A stretch of 64,000 nucleotides of DNA from an uncultured Pelagibacteraceae bacterium (lineage in GTDB: Bacteria > Pseudomonadota > Alphaproteobacteria > Pelagibacterales > Pelagibacteraceae). Position numbers and translations under genes: made by a program. This document shows, in pieces, positions 20,936 through 31,552 of this stretch; positions within the stretch are counted from its first letter, which is position 1; each line of letters starts with the position of its first letter. Where the stretch lies: the NCBI GenBank assembly GCA_902629535.1, contig CACORD010000002.1, forward strand, positions 62,001-126,000. The letters run 5' to 3'. The notes under the pieces were generated by a model. It saw only the letters and a program-made list of their open reading frames with translations. It made no database searches and was not told where the DNA came from.

Positions 20936-23779
20936 ATGTTATTAGGCAATTATTTTACCGATATAAATAGTAGTAAAAAAAAAATTTTTTTCTCAGGAAT
21001 TTCATTCAATTCAAAAAATATTAAAAAAGATAATATTTTTTTTGCCATAAAAGGAAACCGTTTTGATGGAAATAAATTTATTTCTACTGCAATTAAAAAG
21101 GGCTCTAAAATTATTATCAGCGAGAAAAGAATTACAAATTTTCAAAAAGGAGTTTTATTTATTCATACTAAAAATATAAGAAAACTTTTAGCAGAAATCG
21201 CTTTTAAAATTTACAAGAATAAACCAAATAATTTAATTGCTGTAACTGGAACAAATGGAAAATCATCTGTTTCAGATTTTTATTTTCAATTATTGAAACT
21301 TAATAAGATAAAAGTCGCCTCAATTGGTACATTAGGCGTAAAATCAAAAAATATTAGGCAAAATTTGCCAAATACTACAATAGATCCAATTCGAGTAGGA
21401 CAAATATTATCTAAATTAAAATCTCAAAAAATTAATAATGTAATTATGGAAGCATCTAGCCATGGTCTAAGTCAACATAGGTTAGATGGTTTAAAGTTTT
21501 CATCAGGTATATTCACAAATTTATCTCAAGATCATCTAGATTATCATAAAGATTTTAAAGAATATTTTAAGGCAAAACAGTACTTATTTGAAAATTTGAT
21601 AAAAAAAAAAGGAAATGTAATAACAGATGAAACAATACCAGAATTTAAAAGAATAAAAAAAATTTCAATTTCTAGAAAGTTAAGCTTGCAGACTTTAAAT
21701 AGTAGCAAAAATCAATTTCAAATCTTATCTCATATTTTTAGAGGTGAGAAACAAATATTAAAGATAAAATACAATAATCTAACGAGAGAAGTAAATTTAA
21801 ATCTTATTGGAAAAATACAATTAAAAAATATTTTAATGGCAATTATTGCAGCAAAAAATAGCAATTTAAGTTTAATCAAGATTTTAAATGTATTATCAAA
21901 ACTTAAACCAATAGATGGAAGATTTGAAAAAATAGGTAAAATCAAAAATAAGTCTAAAGTAATACTTGATTATGCACATACACCAGATGCACTAAGAATA
22001 TGCCTTTCAAACCTTAAAGAGCAATTTCCAAATAAAAAAATAATTTTACTTTTTGGTTGTGGAGGAAATAGGGATCAAAATAAAAGGTACAAAATGGGAA
22101 AAATTGCAAGTGATTATTCTAACGAAATTTATTTAACTGACGATAATCCTAGATTTGAAGATCCACGAAAAATTAGAAATGATATTAAAAAAGGTATTCA
22201 GAATACTTTCATAAAAGAAATACCTGACAGAAAAAAAGCTATATCTGAAGCTATCAAAAATTTAAATACAGGTGATATCTTGTTAGTTGCTGGAAAAGGT
22301 CATGAAAAAACACAAGATTTTGGTAAAAAGAAAATTTACTTTTCAGATAAAAAAATTATTTTAGATTGTATTAATCTTAAAAATATAAACTTATCAAAAA
22401 ACTTAAAGATAAATATTATTAAAGAAGTATCTAAAATCAAAAATAAAATTCCTTTGATAAAAGTAGATAAAGCAAGAATCAACTCCAAAGAAGTAAACAA
22501 GAATGATATTTTTTTTGCTATTAGAGGAAAAAAAAATGACGGAAACAAATTCATTGCAGAGGCATTTAAAAATAAAGCATCATTAGTTGTAGTAAATAAA
22601 ATTCAAAATAAATTTGATAGTAAACGTCAGATAAAAGTCACAAATACATTAAAATTTATGACTGAAATTTCAAAAGTATTTAGAAAAAATATCGATACAA
22701 ATATAATAGCTATTACAGGAAGTTGTGGGAAAACTACTCTTAAAGAATTATTAGGCAATGTATTAAGAAAGTTTTCTAGTGTTAGCATTTCTCCAAAATC
22801 ATATAACAATAAATTTGGAGTACCCTTAAGTTTACTTAATTTAAGACATAGTGATGAATTTGGAATTTTAGAGGCTGGCATGGATAAAAAAGGTGAGATT
22901 GATAGTCTGACAAATATTATAAAACCGAATGTTGGCTTAATAACCAATATTAATTATGCACATGCAAAAAATTTCAAAAATATCAAACAAATAGCTTTAG
23001 CTAAAGCAGAGATAATTAAAAATATATTACCTAATGGTTTCGTTGTCTTGAATGCAGATGATAGTTTTTTCAAATTACATAAAAAAATTGCCTATAATAA
23101 AAATATTAATGTGATTTCTTTTGGGATTAAAAGTAAAAAAGCAAATGTTAAGTTACTAAATATAAAAAAAGTTAAAAAAGTATTTAAAATTAAAGTTAAA
23201 ATAAATGATACGTTTAAACATTTTATAATATCTAATAATTTCCAAAATAATATTTATAATATTTTAGGTGCTTTAAGTGTAATTAGTATTTATAAAAATG
23301 TACTTAAATTAAATGAAAAAATTTTCTTAGATTTCAGAAGTCCGGCAGGAAGAGGGGATCGTTCTATTGTAAAGATTGGTAACAAAAAAATTAATTTAAT
23401 TGATGAAAGTTATAATTCTAATCCTCTATCTTTAAAATCAGCTTTAAAGAATTATGATAATATTGACACAAAAAAATATCGTAAATATCTTTTGCTTGGA
23501 GATATGATGGAACTTGGAGCACATTCAAAAAAACTTCACCGATCAATAGCTCCTTTAATTAATAAGACTAATATTGATAAAGTATTTGTTATGGGAAAAA
23601 TGGTCAAAGAAATATTTAACAATATTACTAAAGTAAAAAGAGGAAGAATTTTATTAAATAAATTGAAAATATTTGAATTTATTAAGAAAGATTTAAATAA
23701 TAATGATTATTTAATGATTAAAGCCTCAAATGCGACAGGTTTCAATAGTATAGCAAATAACCTAAAAAGGTTAAATTAA
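20936..23779 (+). CDS. murEF: Fused MurE-MurF ligase
   Basis: 947 aa; two Mur ligase modules: AVTGTNGKSSVSDFY with DDNPRFEDPRKIR (meso-DAP MurE type) and AITGSCGKTTLKELL (MurF). Confidence 0.93.
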   Translation: MLLGNYFTDINSSKKKIFFSGISFNSKNIKKDNIFFAIKGNRFDGNKFISTAIKKGSKIIISEKRITNFQKGVLFIHTKNIRKLLAEIAFKIYKNKPNNLIAVTGTNGKSSVSDFYFQLLKLNKIKVASIGTLGVKSKNIRQNLPNTTIDPIRVGQILSKLKSQKINNVIMEASSHGLSQHRLDGLKFSSGIFTNLSQDHLDYHKDFKEYFKAKQYLFENLIKKKGNVITDETIPEFKRIKKISISRKLSLQTLNSSKNQFQILSHIFRGEKQILKIKYNNLTREVNLNLIGKIQLKNILMAIIAAKNSNLSLIKILNVLSKLKPIDGRFEKIGKIKNKSKVILDYAHTPDALRICLSNLKEQFPNKKIILLFGCGGNRDQNKRYKMGKIASDYSNEIYLTDDNPRFEDPRKIRNDIKKGIQNTFIKEIPDRKKAISEAIKNLNTGDILLVAGKGHEKTQDFGKKKIYFSDKKIILDCINLKNINLSKNLKINIIKEVSKIKNKIPLIKVDKARINSKEVNKNDIFFAIRGKKNDGNKFIAEAFKNKASLVVVNKIQNKFDSKRQIKVTNTLKFMTEISKVFRKNIDTNIIAITGSCGKTTLKELLGNVLRKFSSVSISPKSYNNKFGVPLSLLNLRHSDEFGILEAGMDKKGEIDSLTNIIKPNVGLITNINYAHAKNFKNIKQIALAKAEIIKNILPNGFVVLNADDSFFKLHKKIAYNKNINVISFGIKSKKANVKLLNIKKVKKVFKIKVKINDTFKHFIISNNFQNNIYNILGALSVISIYKNVLKLNEKIFLDFRSPAGRGDRSIVKIGNKKINLIDESYNSNPLSLKSALKNYDNIDTKKYRKYLLLGDMMELGAHSKKLHRSIAPLINKTNIDKVFVMGKMVKEIFNNITKVKRGRILLNKLKIFEFIKKDLNNNDYLMIKASNATGFNSIANNLKRLN

Positions 23780-24865
23780 ATGCTTTATCAATTTTTACTT
23801 AATTTTGTTGACACGTTTAGTTTTTTGAATGTTTTCAAATACCTGACATTTAGGACTGGTTTATCTTTTTTTACTTCGTTGATTATTGTTTTAATCATTG
23901 GAGGATCTTTTATAAAATTTTTTTCAAAACAAAAGATTTTAAACCCTATCCGAGATGATGGTCCGGAAGATCATATAGTTAAAAAAATTGGAACTCCTAC
24001 TATGGGTGGAGTAATTATTTTGTTTGGTTTGTTGATATCAGTATTATTTTGGGCCGATTTATCAAATTTAAATGTCCTATTTTGTGTATATATCGCAATT
24101 TCTTTTGGTCTACTAGGAGCATTCGATGATTATAAAAAAATAAAGTACAGTAACTCTTCAGGTATCTCATCAAAGTTAAAATTAACCTTTCAAATAATAC
24201 TAGCAATAATTGGTGTTAGTTTTTATGTTTACTTTAATGACTATCAAGATTTAACTAATCTGTACTTTCCTTTTTTTAAAAACCTTATCATTAATCTTGG
24301 ATGGTTTTTTATACCTTTTTCAATATTTGTAATTATTGGTTCATCGAATGCCGTAAATCTCACTGATGGATTAGATGGGTTAGCAACAGTGCCTGTTATA
24401 CTTGTTGCAGCTTGTTTTGCATTTATAAGTTATGTCACTGGAAATGTTGTATTTTCAAATTATTTACAAATTCCATACATAGAAGGAACTGGAGAAGTTT
24501 CAATATTTTGTGGAGCTATCATTGGCTCTTGTTTAGGTTTTTTATGGTTCAACGCACCTCCAGCAAAAATTTTTATGGGAGATACTGGATCTTTATCTTT
24601 GGGTGGCTCCCTAGGAGCAGTTGGTATAATAACAAAACATGAGATAGTTTTAGCAATTACAGGAGGTCTATTTGTTCTTGAGGCTGTTTCAGTGATTGTG
24701 CAAGTAATATCATTTAAAATTACAGGTAAAAGAGTTTTTAAAATGGCGCCAATTCACCATCATTTTGAAAAGAAAGGCTGGCCCGAGTCAACAGTTGTAA
24801 TTAGATTTTGGATAATTTCTATAATTTTAGCAATGATTGGACTAGCTACATTAAAATTAAGATAA
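23780..24865 (+). CDS. mraY: Phospho-N-acetylmuramoyl-pentapeptide transferase
   Basis: 361 aa; TPTMGG, FGLLGAFDDYKK, NAVNLTDGLDGLA, MAPIHHHFEKKGWPE. Confidence 0.98.
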   Translation: MLYQFLLNFVDTFSFLNVFKYLTFRTGLSFFTSLIIVLIIGGSFIKFFSKQKILNPIRDDGPEDHIVKKIGTPTMGGVIILFGLLISVLFWADLSNLNVLFCVYIAISFGLLGAFDDYKKIKYSNSSGISSKLKLTFQIILAIIGVSFYVYFNDYQDLTNLYFPFFKNLIINLGWFFIPFSIFVIIGSSNAVNLTDGLDGLATVPVILVAACFAFISYVTGNVVFSNYLQIPYIEGTGEVSIFCGAIIGSCLGFLWFNAPPAKIFMGDTGSLSLGGSLGAVGIITKHEIVLAITGGLFVLEAVSVIVQVISFKITGKRVFKMAPIHHHFEKKGWPESTVVIRFWIISIILAMIGLATLKLR

Positions 24866-26175
24866 TGAGTGAAAATTCACAAATTTTCTTCAATAAAAAA
24901 ATTTTAATTTATGGATTAGGAAAAAGTGGTCTTTCGTCGTTTAATTTTTTAAAAAATAAAAACGAAGTATATTTGTTTGATGACAATCTTAGCCTTAAAA
25001 TTAATAAGTCTTTTAAAAAAAAAATTCTCAAATTTAAAGAATTATTTAATATTAAATTTGATTTAATAATATTAAGTCCAGGAATTGATATAAAAAAATG
25101 TAAATTAAAAAATTTACTCAAGAAAAAAAAAAAAGATATTTATACAGATCTAGATGTTTTTTACGCATTTAATAAAAATATCTCCATTACAATTACTGGT
25201 ACAAACGGTAAATCTACTACTTGCAAACTTTTGTATGATATCCTTAAAGATCAAAAAAAAGATGTTCGATTAGTAGGAAACATTGGTACGCCAATTCTAT
25301 CTATTAAAAAGATTTCAAAAAAAACAATTTTTGTAATTGAGGCTTCGTCTTACCAACTAGAATATAGTAAAATTTTTTCATCAAAATTTGCTGCTATCCT
25401 TAATATTGCTCCAGATCACTTAGAGAGACACGGCAATCTGAATAATTATATAAGAGCAAAATTTAAAATTTTCAATAATCAAAAAAGAGGAGCAATTGGA
25501 TTTGTTAATAAAAACGATCATTTAATACAAAAAAGAATTAAAGAAAAAAAACTAAAGTTAAAATTAGTAAATGTAGATACAAAATTAAATAAACATCTTT
25601 TGAAAAAAATTAGAAATAAATATTTTTTATCAAGATCAAATCAGGCAAATCTATCTTTTGTTTTAGAAGTAATTAAAAGATTTAATATAAAATCAAATCA
25701 ATTATTCAAAAGCGTTAATAAATTTAAAGGATTGAATTATAGACAGAAAATTATTTATAACAAAAATAAATTAATCATAATTAATGATTCTAAATCAACA
25801 AGTTATTCTTCTTCAAAAGAATTATTAGAAATGTATGAAAATATTCATTGGTTAATTGGCGGTATTCCAAAAAAAGATGATAAATTATTATTATCAAAAA
25901 GATATTTTAAAAATATTAAGATTTATGTCTTTGGTAAATACTTTAAAAAATTCTCAAAAGATTTAAAGGAAAAGACAAAGTTTAAAAAGTTTAAAAATTT
26001 AAATCTTGCACTATCAACAATTTTTAAGAATATTCTTAAAAAAAAACATTCAAATAACACGATCCTATTTAGTCCAGCTTCCGCCTCATTTGATAGTTTT
26101 AAAAATTTTGAGGAAAGAGGCTTATATTTTAATGAATTAATAAAAAGACATTTGAATGAAAGAAAAATTATTTAG
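24865..26175 (+). CDS. murD: UDP-N-acetylmuramoylalanine--D-glutamate ligase
   Basis: SITITGTNGKSTTCKLL, FAAILNIAPDHLERH. Start set to ATG at 24865 (TAATG overlap with mraY stop), in frame with the track ORF at 24808. Confidence 0.93.
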   Translation: MSENSQIFFNKKILIYGLGKSGLSSFNFLKNKNEVYLFDDNLSLKINKSFKKKILKFKELFNIKFDLIILSPGIDIKKCKLKNLLKKKKKDIYTDLDVFYAFNKNISITITGTNGKSTTCKLLYDILKDQKKDVRLVGNIGTPILSIKKISKKTIFVIEASSYQLEYSKIFSSKFAAILNIAPDHLERHGNLNNYIRAKFKIFNNQKRGAIGFVNKNDHLIQKRIKEKKLKLKLVNVDTKLNKHLLKKIRNKYFLSRSNQANLSFVLEVIKRFNIKSNQLFKSVNKFKGLNYRQKIIYNKNKLIIINDSKSTSYSSSKELLEMYENIHWLIGGIPKKDDKLLLSKRYFKNIKIYVFGKYFKKFSKDLKEKTKFKKFKNLNLALSTIFKNILKKKHSNNTILFSPASASFDSFKNFEERGLYFNELIKRHLNERKII

Positions 26176-27283
26176 CTATATTTCTTTTTATCAGTGGTGG
26201 AAAAGTATTGATAAACCTATTTTATCATTGATCTTACTTTTATTTTTGGTGGGTTTATTTTTCTCACTTGTATCAACTTCTCTAATTGCATCAGATAAAT
26301 TAGATACGAATACATATTTCTTTTTTTTTAAACATTTAGTCTTTGTTTTTTTTGGCTTCTTTTTGATTTTTTTTCTTTCTTTTATACCTGAAAAAGAAAT
26401 ATTTAGAATTTCTGTAATATTTTTCTGCTTATCATTAGTTTTGTTATTACTTGTTCCCATAATTGGAGTAGAGATTAAAGGTTCAAAAAGATGGATTGAT
26501 TTACCGATCCTGCCAAGAATACAGCCTATCGAGTTTGTAAAGCCTTTTTTAATAGTAGTAATAAGTATGATAATTTGCTCTCAAAAATATACTAATTTTA
26601 ATTTGAAATACTTCTTATCTTTTTTATTAACTTTGTTGATATCGGGTCTTTTGATACTTCAACCAGATATTGGTCAAACTCTTTTAATTGGTTTTAGTTG
26701 GTTAGTTTTGATTTTTATTTCTGGTATTAGTATATTTTTTTTGAGCCTAGTTTTTTTAATTTCTTTAACTGGCATGGTATTCATCATTAGTTTCTTTCCA
26801 CAATTTAAATATATTAAAGATAGATTATTTTCTTTTTTTAATCCCGAAACGGGTACTCATAACTTTCAATCAGACAAAGCATTAGAAGCTATAGTAAGTG
26901 GAGGTTTCTTTGGGAAAGGTATTGGAGAAGGAACATTAAAAAACAGAGTCCCTGAAGCTCATACTGACTACATTATTTCAGTAATTTCAGAAGAGTTTGG
27001 AGTAATTTTAATAATGTTAATTTTGTTGACCTACCTAGTATTAATATTTTCAGTTCTGAAAAAAGTTTACAATGAAAATGATAAAACGATCAAGTTAATA
27101 CTAACTGGATCTGTTAGTTTAATACTTATGCAAGCAATGATTCACATAGGAGTAAATATTAGATTATTCCCAACTACAGGAATGACTTTACCGTTTTTAA
27201 GTTATGGGGGATCATCGATTATAAGTATTTCTATTATGTCTGGTATGATTTTGAATTTAACGAAAAGAAAAACAATTAAATGA
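26156..27283 (+). CDS. ftsW: Lipid II polymerase FtsW
   Basis: 375 aa SEDS protein; KGSKRWIDL, QPIEFVKPFL, VPEAHTDYIISVISEEFG, LPFLSYGGSS. Confidence 0.93.
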   Translation: MKEKLFSYISFYQWWKSIDKPILSLILLLFLVGLFFSLVSTSLIASDKLDTNTYFFFFKHLVFVFFGFFLIFFLSFIPEKEIFRISVIFFCLSLVLLLLVPIIGVEIKGSKRWIDLPILPRIQPIEFVKPFLIVVISMIICSQKYTNFNLKYFLSFLLTLLISGLLILQPDIGQTLLIGFSWLVLIFISGISIFFLSLVFLISLTGMVFIISFFPQFKYIKDRLFSFFNPETGTHNFQSDKALEAIVSGGFFGKGIGEGTLKNRVPEAHTDYIISVISEEFGVILIMLILLTYLVLIFSVLKKVYNENDKTIKLILTGSVSLILMQAMIHIGVNIRLFPTTGMTLPFLSYGGSSIISISIMSGMILNLTKRKTIK

Positions 27284-28344
27284 AAAATATTTTAATCTCA
27301 ACTGGAGGATCGGGAGGACATGTAGTGCCAGCAAAAATTCTACGTGAACATTTGCAATCAAATTTTAATATTTTTATTTCTACTGATTTAAGAGGGTTGA
27401 AATATCTAGATGATAAAAAAAACGATATTTTTTTGATAAATACTCCTAAATTTAATCTGAATATATTTTTTATATTTAAAATACTCAAAGTAATTTTTTT
27501 AGTGATTAAAACAGTCTTATTATTAAAAAAAAATAAGATAGATATTGTTTTTTCAACAGGAGGATATATGTCATTACCTGTTTGTATTGGTGCAAAATTA
27601 TTAGGAATAAAGATATACTTACTAGAACCCAATATTGTTTTAGGTAGAGCAAATAGACTCTTTTTAAGTTTTTGTAACAAAATTTTTACTTATACAAGAA
27701 ACTTAAAAAACTTTCCTGAAAAACTCAAATATAAAATTAAAATAATATCTCCACTAGTTAAAAAAAGTTTTTATGTGAAAAAAGAGATTAAAACAGAAAA
27801 TAAAGTATTCTGTCTTTTAGTTGTTGGTGGTAGTCAAGGTGCAAAGATTTTTGATAATATAGTAAAAAATGTTATCATAAATTTGTCAAAAAAAAATAAA
27901 ATTAAAATTATCCAACAAACTCATAAAAGTAATACTAATAATTTAAAGAATATTTATGATGAGGCTGAAATTGAAAATATCATTTTTGATTTTGAGGAAA
28001 ATTTAGTAGATTTGATTAGTCAATCAGACTTATGTATTACTCGTGCTGGCGCATCTACTTTAGCAGAATTATCAATTATGAATAAACCATTTTTAACAAT
28101 CCCTCTAGTTTCAGCAAAAGATAATCATCAATTTGAAAATGCAAATTTTTATCAAAATTTAGGTTGCTGTTGGATTATGAGTCAAAAAGACTTTAATGAG
28201 GTTAATTTAGAAAAATTTTTAGATCATATAATTATGAATAAGTCTGAGTACAATATAAAAAAAAATAATTTAGAAAAACATAATTTCCAAAACTCATGGA
28301 ATGATATAAACCAAAAAATATTGGAAACTATTAATGAAAATTGA
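27280..28344 (+). CDS. murG: UDP-N-acetylglucosamine--N-acetylmuramyl transferase
   Basis: 354 aa; STGGSGGHVVPA, FSTGGYMSLP, RAGASTLAEL, DNHQFENA. Confidence 0.96.
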   Translation: MKNILISTGGSGGHVVPAKILREHLQSNFNIFISTDLRGLKYLDDKKNDIFLINTPKFNLNIFFIFKILKVIFLVIKTVLLLKKNKIDIVFSTGGYMSLPVCIGAKLLGIKIYLLEPNIVLGRANRLFLSFCNKIFTYTRNLKNFPEKLKYKIKIISPLVKKSFYVKKEIKTENKVFCLLVVGGSQGAKIFDNIVKNVIINLSKKNKIKIIQQTHKSNTNNLKNIYDEAEIENIIFDFEENLVDLISQSDLCITRAGASTLAELSIMNKPFLTIPLVSAKDNHQFENANFYQNLGCCWIMSQKDFNEVNLEKFLDHIIMNKSEYNIKKNNLEKHNFQNSWNDINQKILETINEN

Positions 28345-29728
28345 ATTAGCTAAAAAGGAAATTATCCATTTCATAGGTATTGGTGGAATAGGTATGAGTG
28401 GTCTCGCATTGATTATGAAGGCAAAAGGTTTCAAAATTCAAGGAAGCGACATTGCTATAAACAAAAATATCGAAAAACTAAAAAAAAATAATGTTAAAAT
28501 ATTTATCGGTCATAAAAAGCAAAACATAAAAGATGTAACAATTGTTGTAATCTCCTCTGCTATAAAAAGAAATAATCCAGAGCTTATTGAGGCTCAAAGA
28601 AAAAAATTACCTATTATTAAGAGGGGAAAAATGTTGGCGAATCTTGTTTCTTTAATGAAAAATATTGTTGTAGTAGGATCGCATGGTAAAACAACAACAA
28701 CATCCTTGGTAAGTTCAATTTTTGAAAAAACAAAATTAGATCCGACTATAATAAATGGTGGGATTATAAATTCAATTAAAGGCACTGCGAAACTTGGTAA
28801 AAGTGATTGGTCGATCCTTGAAGCAGATGAGTCCGATGGAAGTTTTATTCATATTTCGCCAACATATTCAATTATAACAAATGTAGATAGAGAGCACATG
28901 GATTTTTATAAATCTATTAAAGATTTGAAAAACTATTTCTTGAAATTTATTAAAAAAGTTCCATCATTTGGAAAATCATTTATATGTGTTGATGATAAAA
29001 TTAACAATGAACTAATTAGGTCTGTCAAAAATAAAAATTTTTATACTTATGGAACAAAATCAAATGCTAATTTTCTTATAAAAAATATAAAACAAGAGAA
29101 ACAATACTCAAAATTTGATTTATTTGTAAGATTGCCAAATAAAAAGAAATTAGTTTTGAAAAACTTTAAAATTCCATTACTAGGAATTCACAATATTAGA
29201 AATTCTACAGCAGCAATAGCAGTTGCTTTTACAGTTGGTATCTCACCCTCTAATATAAAAAAAGGTTTGATAAATTTTAAGGGAGTACAAAGAAGATTTA
29301 ATAAAATTTTTTCATATAATAAAATTGATTTTTATGATGATTATGCACATCATCCTACAGAAATAAGATCTGTCTTAGAAGGTGTGAAAAATGTTTATAA
29401 CAAGTGTGAAAAAGTTTGTATTTTTCAACCACATAGAATTTCAAGATTAAAAGATTTAAGAAAGGAATTCTCTGAGTCTTTTAAAGACGCAGACATTGTT
29501 ATTCTTTGTCCAATTTATACTGCTGGTGAGAAAATGAAGTTGGGATTTAGTTATAATAATTTTGCAAAAGAAATTATAAAAAATTCTAAAGTAAAATTAT
29601 TTTTAGTGAATAACAATATTCAATTAGCAAAATTTCTAAAAAAAAATATGTATGGAAATAAGATTGTAATTGGGATGGGAGCTGGTTCAATTTCAAATTG
29701 GATAAAAAAGTTACCAGAATTAATGTAA
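28334..29728 (+). CDS. murC: UDP-N-acetylmuramate--L-alanine ligase
   Basis: 464 aa; HFIGIGGIGMSGLA, VVGSHGKTTTTSLV, DDYAHHPTEI. Confidence 0.97.
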   Translation: MKIELAKKEIIHFIGIGGIGMSGLALIMKAKGFKIQGSDIAINKNIEKLKKNNVKIFIGHKKQNIKDVTIVVISSAIKRNNPELIEAQRKKLPIIKRGKMLANLVSLMKNIVVVGSHGKTTTTSLVSSIFEKTKLDPTIINGGIINSIKGTAKLGKSDWSILEADESDGSFIHISPTYSIITNVDREHMDFYKSIKDLKNYFLKFIKKVPSFGKSFICVDDKINNELIRSVKNKNFYTYGTKSNANFLIKNIKQEKQYSKFDLFVRLPNKKKLVLKNFKIPLLGIHNIRNSTAAIAVAFTVGISPSNIKKGLINFKGVQRRFNKIFSYNKIDFYDDYAHHPTEIRSVLEGVKNVYNKCEKVCIFQPHRISRLKDLRKEFSESFKDADIVILCPIYTAGEKMKLGFSYNNFAKEIIKNSKVKLFLVNNNIQLAKFLKKNMYGNKIVIGMGAGSISNWIKKLPELM

Positions 29729-30636
29729 TGCAAAAAAATCAACTAAAAGATTTACTGAAGGATTTTGGAAATAATGTGGTTTTTGATCAAGATCTTAAAA
29801 AAAAGAATTGGTTTAATATTGGTGGTAAATCAAAAGTTTTTTTTAGAGCAGATAATTTAAAAGATTTAGTAAAATTTCTCCAATTGTTAAATAATCAAGA
29901 AAGAATTTTTATTATTGGGGCAGGGTCAAACACTTTGATTTCAGATGACACTTTTGATGGAGTTGTAATTAAACTAAGTAAAAACTTTAGTAGAATCTCA
30001 TTGTTAAGAGAGGATGTCATAATATCTGGAAGTGCAGTTTTAGACAAAAAATTATCAGAATTCGCAGCTCAAAATAATTTAAGTGGATTTGAGTTTTTGT
30101 CTTGCATCCCAGGTTCTATTGGAGGGGGAATAAGAATGAACGCAGGTTGTTTTGGTAAAGAATTTAAAGATATTCTTATATCGATCCAAGCAATAGATAA
30201 CAGAGGTAATTTAATTACAATACCTTCAAAAAAAATTAATTTTGAGTATAGAAATAATGATATTCCTGAGGATTTAATTTTTTTAAGTGCATCGTTTAAA
30301 GGGATAAAAAGTGATGTCCAAAAAATTAATAGCGAGATTTTAAAAATGAAAATAGAAAAGGAAAAAAATCAACCAACTAAAATTAAGACTAGTGGAAGCA
30401 CTTTTAAAAACCCGGTAAACCAAACAAATAAAAAAGTTTGGGAACTAATAAGAGAGTCAGTTTCACTGGATACTAAATTTGGAGACGCATGTATTTCTAA
30501 TAAACATTCAAATTTTTTTGTTAACAAAGGAAATGCTACTTTTAAAGATATGAAAAAACTAATTGACTTTGTATCACAAAAAGTTTTTGAAAAAACTGGT
30601 GTTAAACTAGATAATGAAATTAAAATATTGGAATAG
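29728..30636 (+). CDS. murB: UDP-N-acetylenolpyruvoylglucosamine reductase
   Basis: NWFNIGGKSKVFF, GAGSNTLISD, GIRMNAGCFGKEF, GSTFKNP. Start set to ATG 29728 (TAATG overlap with murC) instead of TTG 29698. Confidence 0.94.
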   Translation: MQKNQLKDLLKDFGNNVVFDQDLKKKNWFNIGGKSKVFFRADNLKDLVKFLQLLNNQERIFIIGAGSNTLISDDTFDGVVIKLSKNFSRISLLREDVIISGSAVLDKKLSEFAAQNNLSGFEFLSCIPGSIGGGIRMNAGCFGKEFKDILISIQAIDNRGNLITIPSKKINFEYRNNDIPEDLIFLSASFKGIKSDVQKINSEILKMKIEKEKNQPTKIKTSGSTFKNPVNQTNKKVWELIRESVSLDTKFGDACISNKHSNFFVNKGNATFKDMKKLIDFVSQKVFEKTGVKLDNEIKILE

Positions 30637-31552
30637 TTTGAAAAAAAAAATTTTGATAATTTCAGGTGGTATCTCAAAAGAGAGAATTATTAGTATAGAT
30701 ACAGGAAAACAAGTTGCTAATGAACTTAGAAAGAATAGTTATGTTGTAAAAATATGTGAACCAGATAAAAATTTTTTATCTATAACTAAAAATTTTAGAC
30801 CACACATCATTTTTAATGCTCTGCATGGACAGTTTGGTGAAGATGGATATATTCAATCAATATTAGAGACAATTGGTATTCCCTATACACATTCCGGTGT
30901 TATTTCATCTGCCAAAGCAATGGATAAAGAAATCTCAAAAAGAATTTTTAAAAAAAATAAAATTTTAACACCAAAATATTTTTTATATACCTTTAATAAA
31001 ACAAACAAAAAACTAACTTCTGAAATTAATAAAAAATTAGGTTTTCCTGTTGTGATTAAACCAATTAATGAGGGATCTAGTGTAAATGTCTTTATTTGTA
31101 CAAGAAGAAATCTTTTCAGTAAATTAAAACTATTAAAAGACTATAAAAAAGTTCTAATTGAGCAATTTATACCAGGTCGTGAAATACAAGCTGCGATAAT
31201 TGGTAAAAAAAAACTTGGTGCAATTGAATTAAAACCAAAGAGAAAATTTTATGATTATCAGGCAAAATATAATTCCAAAGCTAAGACAGAACATATTATC
31301 CCTGTTGATTTATCTAAAAAGGATTACAGTAAACTTATGAATATAACACTTAAAGCTCACAAATTGATTGGATGCAGGGGTGTTACTAGGTCAGACTTTA
31401 AATTTTATAATGGGAAATTCTATCTTTTAGAAATTAATACCCAGCCTGGTATGACTAAACTATCATTAGTACCTGAAATATCCTCCTATGTTGGTATCAG
31501 TTTTATAAACTTAATTAAATTAATCTTAGAAGATGCATCAATTAATAAGTAA
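30614..31552 (+). CDS. ddl: D-alanine--D-alanine ligase
   Basis: 312 aa; NALHGQFGEDGYIQSILE, PYTHSGVISSAKAMDKE, EINTQPGMTKLSLVPE. Confidence 0.96.
   Translation: MKLKYWNSLKKKILIISGGISKERIISIDTGKQVANELRKNSYVVKICEPDKNFLSITKNFRPHIIFNALHGQFGEDGYIQSILETIGIPYTHSGVISSAKAMDKEISKRIFKKNKILTPKYFLYTFNKTNKKLTSEINKKLGFPVVIKPINEGSSVNVFICTRRNLFSKLKLLKDYKKVLIEQFIPGREIQAAIIGKKKLGAIELKPKRKFYDYQAKYNSKAKTEHIIPVDLSKKDYSKLMNITLKAHKLIGCRGVTRSDFKFYNGKFYLLEINTQPGMTKLSLVPEISSYVGISFINLIKLILEDASINK

Noticed and set aside
20069-22947. Minus-strand ORFs within ftsI and murEF
   Set aside because: Low-complexity shadow ORFs opposite well-supported genes.
24412-24642. 76-aa plus-strand ORF inside mraY
   Set aside because: Alternative frame of mraY with no independent support.
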